Part shown: piece after piece, positions 1 through 7,260 of the stretch
How positions within the stretch are numbered: position 1 is the first letter of the stretch
How the letters are laid out: every line of letters begins with the position of its first letter
Source: Bryobacterales bacterium
Lineage (GTDB): Bacteria > Acidobacteriota > Terriglobia > Bryobacterales > Bryobacteraceae
Assembly: GCA_947467395.1 (NCBI GenBank)
Contig: CANIIC010000004.1
Span: 1 to 56,908 of the forward strand
DNA length: 56,908 nucleotides
Direction of reading: 5' to 3'
The notes under the pieces: model-generated
Seen by the model: the letters and a program-made list of their open reading frames with translations, nothing else
Told to the model about the DNA's origin: nothing
The model's database searches: none
Position numbers and translations under genes: made by a program

Positions 1-2082
1 ACCACGCCGTGGACGATTCCCGCCAACCTCGGCATTTGCTACAACCCGCGCTTCCCGTACGTTGCCGTTGAAGTCGACGGCGCGGTCTACATCGTGGCTC
101 GCCAGTTGCTCGCCGCGACCGCGGAGAACTGCGGCTGGACGAACCCGGTGGAGATCGCCGAATTCGAAGGCGCAAAGCTCGACGGCACGATGTATCGCCA
201 CCCGTTCCTGGAACGCGATTCCAAGGGAATCGTCGGCGATCACGTGACGCTCGAACAAGGCACCGGCGCGGTTCACACGGCTCCTGGCCACGGTCAGGAA
301 GACTACGTCATCGGCATGCAGAACGGCCTGCCCGTCTACTGCCCGATCGATGGCGCGGGCCGCTTCTTTCACGCCGAAGGCGCTGCCGGCCGCTTGCCCG
401 AAGAGTTCATCGGCAAGACCGTGTGGGAAGGCAACGCGATTTCGATCGGCTTCATGGAAGCCGCTGGCGCACTGCTCGCCCAGAAGAAGATCGAACACAG
501 CTACCCGCATTGCTGGCGCTGCCACAAGCCGACCATCTTCCGTGCAACGGAACAGTGGTTCATTGGCATGGACAAGACTGGCCAGTCCGATCGGAGCTTG
601 CGTGAGCGCTCGCTCGAAGCCATCAAGACCGTGAAGTGGAAGCCCACGTGGGGCGAAGAGCGCATCTCGAACATGATCGCCACGCGCCCGGATTGGTGCA
701 TCTCGCGCCAACGCGCCTGGGGCGTGCCGATCACTGTATTCTTCTGCGAAGGCTGTCACGAGCCTCTGACCGACCGCAAAGTCCTCGATGGGGTGGTCGC
801 GAAGTTCGCCAAGGAAACCTCCGACATCTGGTACACGCAGTCCGCAAAGGAACTCGCCGGGCCTGATGCCAAGTGCGCGAAGTGCGGCGGAACCGAGTTC
901 CGCAAAGAGAACGACATTCTCGACGTGTGGTTCGATTCCGGAGCCTCGCATCTCGCGGTCCTGACAGAAAAGAACGAACTGCCGTGGCCATCCGACATGT
1001 ACCTCGAAGGCGGCGACCAATATCGCGGCTGGTTCCACAGCTCCCTACTCGTTGCTGTCGGCCTGAAGAATGGCGCCCCGTATCGCGCCTGCGCGACCAA
1101 CGGCTGGACGCTCGATGGCGAAGGCCATGCGCTTTCGAAGTCCCGCGGCTCTGAAGCCGTCGAGAAGATGGTGAACAAGTACGGCGCCGAACTGATCCGC
1201 CTGTGGGCGGCCTCCATCGACTTCACCGAAGATGTGCGTTTCTCCGACACGATCCTCGATCGTCTGGTCGAGGCTTATCGCAAGCTGCGCAACACGTTCC
1301 GCTACGCGCTGGGGAATCTCTCTGACTTCGATCCGGCCAAGGACTCCGTCGCGACGAAGGACTTGCTCGAAATCGACCGCTGGATCATCGCCCGGTCGCA
1401 AGATCTGGTGAAGCGCTGCATCACGCACTACGACGCCTTCGAGTTCCACAAGGTGTATCGTGCGATCTATGATTTCGCGACGACTGACCTTAGCGCCGTG
1501 TACTTTGACGTTCTGAAGGATCGACTCTACACGTCGGCCACCAACAGCCGCGCGCGCCGCAGCGGCCAGACCGCTCTGTATCGCGTGCACTACGCGCTCA
1601 CCCGTTTGATTGCGCCGTTGATGTCCTTCACCGCGGAGGAAGTCTGGACGCATACGCCGAAGTCGGCAGGCGCTCCGGAGAGCGTCCACATGGCGATGTT
1701 CCCGACGCCGGAAGAGCTTGATCCCGCCATGAGCGCGGAGCAGCTCGCTGCGTGGGACGAACTGATGGCAGTGCGCGAGCCTGTGCTGAAGGCACTCGAA
1801 GAAGCTCGTGCCGCGAAGTTGATCGGCGCGCCGCTGGAAGCTCGCCTTCGCATCTCGGTCGGCGATCACAAAGTGCTGGAAGCCCACGCCGCCGAACTGC
1901 CTGGACTCTTCATCGTGTCTCAGGTCCTCCTCGAAGCCGGCGACTTCAAGGTCACGGCAGAAAAGGCAGACGGCGTGAAGTGCGACCGCTGCTGGAAATA
2001 TTCGACGCACGTGGGCGAAGACGCGCAATACGCCACCGTGTGCGACACATGCAGTAGCGCCTTACACGAGATGCTCGGCTGA
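1..2082 (+). CDS. ileS: Isoleucyl-tRNA synthetase, 3' part (5' end outside window)
   Basis: Class I aminoacyl-tRNA synthetase charging tRNA-Ile in the cytoplasm. The frame is open from base 1 and begins with TTPWTIPANLGI, the conserved catalytic-core/editing segment of IleRS, so the N-terminal part is missing and 693 residues are visible. Recognisable parts are CWRCHKPTIFRATEQWF, the WCISRQRAWGVP block, a Zn ribbon (CEGC then CAKC), the signature WFDSGASH, and a C-terminal Zn finger CDRCWKY...CDTC of the bacterial FPG/IleRS type. The KMSKS loop reads ALSKSRGS, a diverged but plausible form. It is followed after 2 bp by lspA, a common bacterial pairing. Confidence 0.97.
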   Translation, partial: TTPWTIPANLGICYNPRFPYVAVEVDGAVYIVARQLLAATAENCGWTNPVEIAEFEGAKLDGTMYRHPFLERDSKGIVGDHVTLEQGTGAVHTAPGHGQEDYVIGMQNGLPVYCPIDGAGRFFHAEGAAGRLPEEFIGKTVWEGNAISIGFMEAAGALLAQKKIEHSYPHCWRCHKPTIFRATEQWFIGMDKTGQSDRSLRERSLEAIKTVKWKPTWGEERISNMIATRPDWCISRQRAWGVPITVFFCEGCHEPLTDRKVLDGVVAKFAKETSDIWYTQSAKELAGPDAKCAKCGGTEFRKENDILDVWFDSGASHLAVLTEKNELPWPSDMYLEGGDQYRGWFHSSLLVAVGLKNGAPYRACATNGWTLDGEGHALSKSRGSEAVEKMVNKYGAELIRLWAASIDFTEDVRFSDTILDRLVEAYRKLRNTFRYALGNLSDFDPAKDSVATKDLLEIDRWIIARSQDLVKRCITHYDAFEFHKVYRAIYDFATTDLSAVYFDVLKDRLYTSATNSRARRSGQTALYRVHYALTRLIAPLMSFTAEEVWTHTPKSAGAPESVHMAMFPTPEELDPAMSAEQLAAWDELMAVREPVLKALEEARAAKLIGAPLEARLRISVGDHKVLEAHAAELPGLFIVSQVLLEAGDFKVTAEKADGVKCDRCWKYSTHVGEDAQYATVCDTCSSALHEMLG

Positions 2083-2084
2083 TC

Positions 2085-2573
2085 ATGCTCTGGCGCGTTG
2101 CCATCATCGTGGCGGTCGTTCTCGTCGACCGCCTCACCAAGCTGTACATTCAGTCGAACTTCTCGCCGCTGGACATCGTGCCCGTCATCCCCGGCGTCTT
2201 CAATATTGTTCACGCGGAGAACCCGGGTGCCGCCTTCAGCATGCTGGCCGACGCGCCGCTTGCCGTTCGTCGCGCTGTCCTGGTGGTCCTCTCCGGAGCG
2301 GTGATGGCGGTTATCGGTTTCATGCTGTTCCGTCGGCAGTCCCCCGGCACGAAGGAAACCGTGATCACGCCGATCGGCCTATCCTTGGTTCTCGGTGGAG
2401 CACTCGGCAACTTCTGGGACCGCGTCGTGATCGGCACGGTCACCGACTTCATTCAAGTCTTTCTTGGGTCCTACGAATATCCGTCCTTCAACATCGCTGA
2501 TTCGGCGATCTTCTGCGGTGCAGTGTTGTTGATCGCCGACCTGTGGCGCACGCGCAAAATCCCCTCAGTCTAA
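2085..2573 (+). CDS. lspA: Lipoprotein signal peptidase (signal peptidase II)
   Basis: Inner-membrane aspartyl protease that removes signal peptides from diacylated prolipoproteins. The 162-aa length is typical. It has four predicted membrane helices and the family motifs VDRLTK, NPGAAFSML, GGALGNFWDRV, GTVTDFI and FNIADSAI. The catalytic aspartates are D121 (TVTDF) and D139 (NIADS). It starts 2 bp after the ileS stop and is probably co-transcribed and translationally coupled with it. Confidence 0.97.
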   Translation: MLWRVAIIVAVVLVDRLTKLYIQSNFSPLDIVPVIPGVFNIVHAENPGAAFSMLADAPLAVRRAVLVVLSGAVMAVIGFMLFRRQSPGTKETVITPIGLSLVLGGALGNFWDRVVIGTVTDFIQVFLGSYEYPSFNIADSAIFCGAVLLIADLWRTRKIPSV

Positions 2574-2582
2574 GACGAGTGT

Positions 2583-2588
2583 TATTCT
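2583..2588 (+). promoter_or_regulatory. -10-like box of a probable leaderless promoter (TlpA-like gene)
   Basis: TATTCT, then exactly 6 nt, then the ATG at 2595, with no Shine-Dalgarno sequence between. This spacing puts the transcription start on or next to the start codon. No good -35 box is seen. Confidence 0.5.
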
Positions 2589-2594
2589 GGCCCC

Positions 2595-3431
2595 ATGCGG
2601 AGCCTCCTCGCCGTATTTACCGTCGCGTTCGTTCTCTCGGCGCAGTCACCTACACAAAGCGCCAAAGACATACAAGACAAGATCAAGAGCCTGCGGTCGC
2701 TGGATGACGCCACGCGAACGCGGGTGACGCGCGAACTCACGGCGGGCATCAACGCGCTTCAGACCAAAGACCGCTTGAGCCTCGCATCTTCGTTGACAAA
2801 CCTCTCTACCGAAGGAGACTTCGGACGAGACACGCTGCAAGGCGTCACCACCATGCTGGAGTCGGCCATCAAAGCCTACCCACCACCAGCAACCAAGAAC
2901 GGTCCGGCGGCCGATTACTTCAAGCTCGCTCGCTTGGCGCGCTACGAGAAAATGCGCGTAACGCTCAAGGACCCGCAGTACTCGCAGGCACTCGCACAGT
3001 TGAAGGCTGAAGATGAAGCTCGGGACACGGCGGACTTCACCCTCACGGATCTCTCCGGGCAGAAGTGGTCACGCAAAGCCCTAACCGGCAAAGTCGTGCT
3101 GGTGAATTTCTGGGCGACTTGGTGCCCGCCGTGCCGCAAGGAGATGCCTGACCTCGATGCGCTCTACAAGCGATTCAAAGACAAAGGCCTCGTGGTCCTC
3201 GCGATCTCCGATGAAGAAGCCAAGATCGTGCAGCCGTTCATCGCCACGCAGCAAAAGGTCACGTACCCGATCCTTCTCGATCCCGACGGCAAGGTGAACA
3301 AGCAGTTCGGCGTCGACGGAATCCCCAAGACCTTCATCTACAATCGCGCCGGCAAGCTGGCGGCACAGTCGATCGACATGCGCACGATGGACCAGTTCCT
3401 GATCCTGCTCAAGCAGTCCGGGCTACAGTAA
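2595..3431 (+). CDS. TlpA-like thioredoxin-fold redoxin, exported
   Basis: 278 aa with an N-terminal signal peptide (about residues 1-16, hydrophobic LLAVFTVAFVLSA), a helical region of about 120 residues with no recognised domain, and a C-terminal TlpA/ResA thioredoxin domain (about 140-278). The active site is WATWCPPC (C177, C180), and the cis-proline lies in GIPKTF. Such proteins reduce or transfer electrons to periplasmic or envelope thiols, for example in cytochrome c maturation; the partner here is unknown. The 3' end overlaps the convergent DUF1810 gene by 9 bp. The start has a TATTCT box 6 nt upstream instead of a ribosome-binding site. Confidence 0.88.
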   Translation: MRSLLAVFTVAFVLSAQSPTQSAKDIQDKIKSLRSLDDATRTRVTRELTAGINALQTKDRLSLASSLTNLSTEGDFGRDTLQGVTTMLESAIKAYPPPATKNGPAADYFKLARLARYEKMRVTLKDPQYSQALAQLKAEDEARDTADFTLTDLSGQKWSRKALTGKVVLVNFWATWCPPCRKEMPDLDALYKRFKDKGLVVLAISDEEAKIVQPFIATQQKVTYPILLDPDGKVNKQFGVDGIPKTFIYNRAGKLAAQSIDMRTMDQFLILLKQSGLQ

Positions 3432-3845
3432 CGCCAGCGTGCGCGGATCCTGCTTGCCACCGAAGTAGCGCTCCAGGGCCGTCAGGAATTCCACGTTGTC
3501 CGGTGTGGCGTTCGCAAACAACGTCATCGAAGAGCGGAACTTGAGATCATCCGGCGAACCGAAGATCTCCGATACAGTTCGCCCATCAATCGAGTTCACG
3601 GTCTTCGTGCATTCCCGCAACCTTGGCCCCAACAATGGATGCTGAAGGTAAGCGATGGCCTCTGCGAGCGCTGAAATACCGTATTCGTAGGCCATGGCGC
3701 TATGCCCCAGCCCTCGTAGTTGCGGAAAGATGAACCACATCCAGTGGCTCTGCTTCCGGCCCCCACGGAGTTCCTTCAGGGCCTGATTGTAGATGGGTGC
3801 CTGAGCCTCAACGAACCTGTGCAGGCCGTAAGGATCACGCGACAT
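3423..3845 (-). CDS. DUF1810 family protein
   Basis: 140-aa cytoplasmic protein matching the DUF1810 family: it opens with DPYGLHRFVEAQ, followed by HWMWFIFPQLRGLG and LGPRLRECT, and ends in YFGGKQDPRTLALL. The family has no established biochemical function; the name calpastatin in databases is a legacy label. It lies 6 bp downstream of the CCA-adding enzyme on the same strand, so the two are probably co-transcribed. Its last 9 bp overlap the convergent redoxin gene. Confidence 0.85.
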   Translation of the reverse strand: MSRDPYGLHRFVEAQAPIYNQALKELRGGRKQSHWMWFIFPQLRGLGHSAMAYEYGISALAEAIAYLQHPLLGPRLRECTKTVNSIDGRTVSEIFGSPDDLKFRSSMTLFANATPDNVEFLTALERYFGGKQDPRTLALL

Positions 3846-3851
3846 GTGGTG

Positions 3852-5180
3852 CTACCCGTTGGCGCGACGCGTTCCGCTACCACGTGCGAAGCCGGACATC
3901 GGCGGTGGAGGCGGAGGCGCTTCGACCGGAGCGGCCACCTTCTTCGGGCGCGCATCAAGATGCTTCAGAATCATGTCATGCTTCGCCTTGGTGAACTTCG
4001 GCGTGCCCTTGGTGAAGCCCGCGGCCACGACCTGATCGTCGGTGACCTCTTCGGCCATTAGCATGTATTTGGCGAAGTAATTCTTGATGCGATCCTGGAC
4101 CAAGCGTTGTCCCGAGTGGACCGCCAGATACAGAATCTGTTCGCCCGGAGTCGTAGACAAGAGTTCGTATAAGGCCGATGCTTTTTGCAGCTTCGCACTC
4201 TGCAACGCCTTTTCAAGTTTCTTCGCCGCAGGAGCCAACTTCTGCAGCGCGTTCGTCTCGGCTCGCGTCAACCCCGCTGCCTTCACGACGGCGGCCGTAT
4301 CCTTCGGGCTCAGTTTCTCGAATAGCACGCTCAGGAACAGCGGCATCTGGTCCATCGGGAAATCGACACCGAACGGGAGCAACTGCAGCGCCTTCTGCAA
4401 CTTCATCAGCGCCGCATAGTCGACCTTGCCCGCGCCCAGCGCCGGCGAATACAGGCCCAGTAGTTTCTCTTCTTCCAGCGCCTTGATCAGATCGTGTGGA
4501 TTCGCTTCCCGGGACAAATTCCGAAGCTCCGCGCCCAGCGCTTCTGAGCTGATTTTATCCAGCATGCCGGCTTCCATCGCATTCTCCACCTGAAGGCGTG
4601 TACGGTCATCCAGAGAGTAACCCAAGCGAACTTTGAACCGGATCAGTCGCAACAGGCGGCCCGGATCGTCGTAGAACGAATAGTTGTGAAGCGTACGCAA
4701 CTCGCGGCGCTCAATATCACCCATGCCGTTGCCCGGATCCACCAACAACCCCAGAGAGGCCTTGTTCAACGAAAGAGCCACGGCGTTCACCGTGAAGTCG
4801 CGGCACATCAGGTCTTCATGAATCGTGCCCGCAGAAATTTGCGGCTTGCTGCCGATCTTGCCAAACTTTTCGACACGAGCCATCGCTAGCTCAGCAGTCA
4901 CACCGCCAGGAAACCGAAGTTCGGTCGACTTCTTCTTCTCGTCTTCGGCCACCACCGTCGCGCCCGCGCTTTTCACGAGTGCTTTGACGATCTTCGCCGG
5001 GTTGCCTTCCACCGTGAAATCCAGGTCGCGCACCGGAAAGCCGCCCGTGATGTCTCGCATTGCCCCGCCGGTCAAGAAAATACTGAGCCCGGCGTCGTGT
5101 GCCGCTGCCTGCACCTGGCCCACCACACGGTATTGATCCCCCGTGAGGTGGCTTTCCAGCATGAACATGTAGTCGCTCAT
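3852..5180 (-). CDS. CCA tRNA nucleotidyltransferase / poly(A) polymerase family
   Basis: Class II nucleotidyltransferase that adds or repairs the CCA 3' end of tRNA. The head domain has GGAMRD (residues 38-43) and RDLDFTVEGN with the metal-binding DxD. It is followed by CRDFTVNAVAL, then the tRNA-binding neck containing DDPGRLLRLIRF. No HD domain is seen. From about residue 410 there is an unusual proline-rich, low-complexity tail (six prolines in a row, then a Gly/Arg-rich end). At 442 aa the length is normal. A strong RBS (GAGGAAAC) precedes the ATG. From sequence alone I cannot exclude CC-adding, A-adding or poly(A) polymerase activity. Confidence 0.9.
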   Translation of the reverse strand: MSDYMFMLESHLTGDQYRVVGQVQAAAHDAGLSIFLTGGAMRDITGGFPVRDLDFTVEGNPAKIVKALVKSAGATVVAEDEKKKSTELRFPGGVTAELAMARVEKFGKIGSKPQISAGTIHEDLMCRDFTVNAVALSLNKASLGLLVDPGNGMGDIERRELRTLHNYSFYDDPGRLLRLIRFKVRLGYSLDDRTRLQVENAMEAGMLDKISSEALGAELRNLSREANPHDLIKALEEEKLLGLYSPALGAGKVDYAALMKLQKALQLLPFGVDFPMDQMPLFLSVLFEKLSPKDTAAVVKAAGLTRAETNALQKLAPAAKKLEKALQSAKLQKASALYELLSTTPGEQILYLAVHSGQRLVQDRIKNYFAKYMLMAEEVTDDQVVAAGFTKGTPKFTKAKHDMILKHLDARPKKVAAPVEAPPPPPPMSGFARGSGTRRANG

Positions 5181-5233
5181 TGTTTCCTCAATCTGCTTTC
5201 CTCCGGCGCCGCGTTCGTATTCGGGGCCGGGTT

Positions 5234-6151
5234 TTAACTTCTTGGGTGATGCCGGTCAATCGTATCGCGGAGTCTGCGCTGCGCCACGTGCGTGTACACC
5301 TGGGTGGTGGAAATATCCGCGTGTCCCAACATCGTTTGGACGCTGCGCAGGTCCGCCCCGCCTTCCACCAAATGGGTGGCAAAGCTGTGGCGCACCACGT
5401 GCGGCGTCAGTTTTCGAAAAATCCCTACGCTACGGCCATGCTTGCGTAATAGCAGCCAGAAGGTCTGCCGCGTCATCGCTCGGCCCCGCGCGGTCAAGAA
5501 TACATGCTTGCTGGGGCGACCCTTCAGCAGCTTACCCCGCCCCTCAGCCAAGTATTTGTCCACAGCTTCCCCGGCCGATTCCCCGAACGGCACAATGCGC
5601 TGCTTGTTACCCTTGCCCGTCACCTTCAACAGGCTCAACCCACGTTCGATGGCCGACATCTCCAGCTTGCACAGCTCCGACACGCGCAGCCCCGTCGCAT
5701 ACAGTAATTCGATCATCGCCCGATCGCGCAGGTCCGTGGGGGTATCCTTCACCGGCGCCGCCACCAACCGGTCGACTTCGTCCCGATTTAGGTACTTCGG
5801 GATCGTGGACCACTGCTTGGGCGACGAGATAAATTCTGCCGGATCGCGGGCGATGGTGCCCTCGGCGGTCAGGAACTGGTAAAAATTACGGATGGTCGCC
5901 ACATGCCGGGCGATCGTCCGGGGTGAGTACTTCGCCCCGTACAACCCCTCTAAATAGGTGGTAAGGTCGGTCGCTGTCGCGTCCCGTTCGGGCACCGATA
6001 ATGTGGCCGTAAGTCGTTCCAAATCTTTGCGATAGGAGGAGATACTGTTGCTCGCCAAGCCCTTCTCCACGCGACAATAGTCCAGGAAGGATTGGGCCAG
6101 CCCGGAAACGGGCCTCGCCACGGGACTAGCCACGCGCTGAGGCGGCAACAT
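5234..6151 (-). CDS. Tyrosine recombinase, XerC/XerD type
   Basis: 305-aa site-specific recombinase that resolves chromosome dimers at dif with a partner Xer protein. It has a SAM-like N-terminal DNA-binding domain (FLDYCRVEKGLASNSISSY) and a C-terminal catalytic domain. Catalytic residues visible are R in TGLRVSEL, K in TGKGNKQR, HxxR in HVVRHSFATH, H in MLGHADIS and Y in VYTH. I chose the ATG at 6151. A TTG at 6211 would add 20 residues but lie only 5 bp from the divergent start at 6216. The ATG has no RBS but has TATCAT 7 nt upstream. Confidence 0.92.
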   Translation of the reverse strand: MLPPQRVASPVARPVSGLAQSFLDYCRVEKGLASNSISSYRKDLERLTATLSVPERDATATDLTTYLEGLYGAKYSPRTIARHVATIRNFYQFLTAEGTIARDPAEFISSPKQWSTIPKYLNRDEVDRLVAAPVKDTPTDLRDRAMIELLYATGLRVSELCKLEMSAIERGLSLLKVTGKGNKQRIVPFGESAGEAVDKYLAEGRGKLLKGRPSKHVFLTARGRAMTRQTFWLLLRKHGRSVGIFRKLTPHVVRHSFATHLVEGGADLRSVQTMLGHADISTTQVYTHVAQRRLRDTIDRHHPRS

Positions 6152-6158
6152 TCTGCTA

Positions 6159-6164
6159 ATGATA
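6159..6164 (-). promoter_or_regulatory. -10-like box of a probable leaderless promoter (xer gene)
   Basis: TATCAT on the minus strand, then 7 nt, then the ATG at 6151, with no Shine-Dalgarno. This is one of several genes in this window with the same layout. Confidence 0.45.
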
Positions 6165-6215
6165 CAATAACTGCGAAATTGTTTGAAAGGGAAACCCTTC
6201 AAAAACTTCAACTAA

Positions 6216-6704
6216 GTGTCCACCTCCACCAACAAGAAGGTCCTGGTCTCCCGCTTCGAAAAGGCGGCGCTGGAGGGCTTTGTCCAGGTTCCAGAGGGCC
6301 TAGGCCCCGACGGATTGGACGTCCTGAGCCCAACCGGCACCTTAACCCGGGTCCCTTTGGCGGAGGTACGCGCTGTGTGCTACGTTCGCGAATTTGAGGA
6401 CGGAGAGACCTGGCGCAAGCACCGGGCGTTCCTGAGCCGCCCTAAGGCCCCAGGATTGTGGGTCAGGGTCCAGTTCCGGGACGGCGAACTGCTGGAGGGT
6501 GTCATGCCCAACAATCTCCTGAGCGACCCCGGCGGAATCTCCCTGGTCCCACCTGACCCCAGTTTTCAGAACCAGCGGATCTTCATCCCCCGCGAAGCCG
6601 CCGCCACGGTCGAAGTTCTGGGCGTCATCGGCAGCCCCCTACGTCGGACAACCGGCAAGAAGAAACCGGTCGACGCCGACACGCAGCTCGAGATGTTCCC
6701 TTAA
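6216..6704 (+). CDS. Conserved hypothetical protein (DUF6982-like)
   Basis: 162-aa soluble protein starting at GTG, with no signal peptide or membrane segment. It is rich in beta-strand-like stretches: VPLAEVRAVCYVREF, then PGLWVRVQFRDGELLEGV, LVPPDPSFQNQRIFIPREA and VLGVIGSP. I recognise the pattern as a family common in Acidobacteriota that I associate with DUF6982, but the name is from memory and the function unknown. It diverges from the xer gene. Its stop TAA overlaps the nadD stop (TTAA, 4 bp). Confidence 0.75.
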   Translation: MSTSTNKKVLVSRFEKAALEGFVQVPEGLGPDGLDVLSPTGTLTRVPLAEVRAVCYVREFEDGETWRKHRAFLSRPKAPGLWVRVQFRDGELLEGVMPNNLLSDPGGISLVPPDPSFQNQRIFIPREAAATVEVLGVIGSPLRRTTGKKKPVDADTQLEMFP

Positions 6705-7252
6705 CGGTAGAGGCCGTTCGCTAGGATGTAGTCGGCCACTTCCGGCGCGATATCTGCCGGCCGGCGTCCTCGAGCCAGTTCGGCCCGGATCTCCGAAGAA
6801 GAAACTGGCATCGCTACCGTTTCCAGCCGGTGCACCCGAGCCCCCGGCGGAACCTCGTAGCGATGCCCAGGCCGCGAGACAACGATGAACTGGACGGCTC
6901 GAATCACGTCCTCAGCCCGGAACCACGTCCGGATCTCGGCAAACGCATCGGAGCCGATGATGAAGTACAACTCCCCGCCGTCGGCCTTCAATCTCTCAAT
7001 CGTGTGGATCGAGTAGCTGCGCGCCTGCCCCTCCTCGATCCGCGACGGCACCAGCCGAGCGTCGCCCTTGCAGGCCAGTTCCACCATCCTGAACCTGTGC
7101 TCATACGGTGTCCCCGTGCCCTTGTGGGGAGGCTGGCCAGCGGGAATCATCAATACTTGGTCCAGGCCGAACGCATCCGCCGCCTCGCGCGCCATCACGA
7201 CGTGGGCTTTATGAATCGGATCGAAGGTACCGCCGAACATTGCTCGCTTCAT
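6701..7252 (-). CDS. nadD: Nicotinate-nucleotide adenylyltransferase
   Basis: Transfers AMP from ATP to nicotinate mononucleotide, giving deamido-NAD in NAD biosynthesis. The 183 aa form a nucleotidyltransferase fold: GGTFDPIHKAH near the N-terminus carries the HxGH-like ATP-binding signature, PAGQPPHK follows, then GSDAF, and SSSEIRAEL near the C-terminus is the family ISSTxIR-type motif. A clear RBS (GAAGGA) precedes the ATG. It lies 8 bp after waaA-lpxK and is probably co-transcribed. Its stop codon shares 4 bp with the convergent gene. Confidence 0.94.
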   Translation of the reverse strand: MKRAMFGGTFDPIHKAHVVMAREAADAFGLDQVLMIPAGQPPHKGTGTPYEHRFRMVELACKGDARLVPSRIEEGQARSYSIHTIERLKADGGELYFIIGSDAFAEIRTWFRAEDVIRAVQFIVVSRPGHRYEVPPGARVHRLETVAMPVSSSEIRAELARGRRPADIAPEVADYILANGLYR

Positions 7253-7260
7253 TTTTTCCT

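Noticed and set aside
1045-2028. Long minus-strand open frame opposite ileS
   Set aside because: Typical high-GC shadow frame: no recognisable domain, Arg/Gly-rich translation, and fully antisense to a certain gene.
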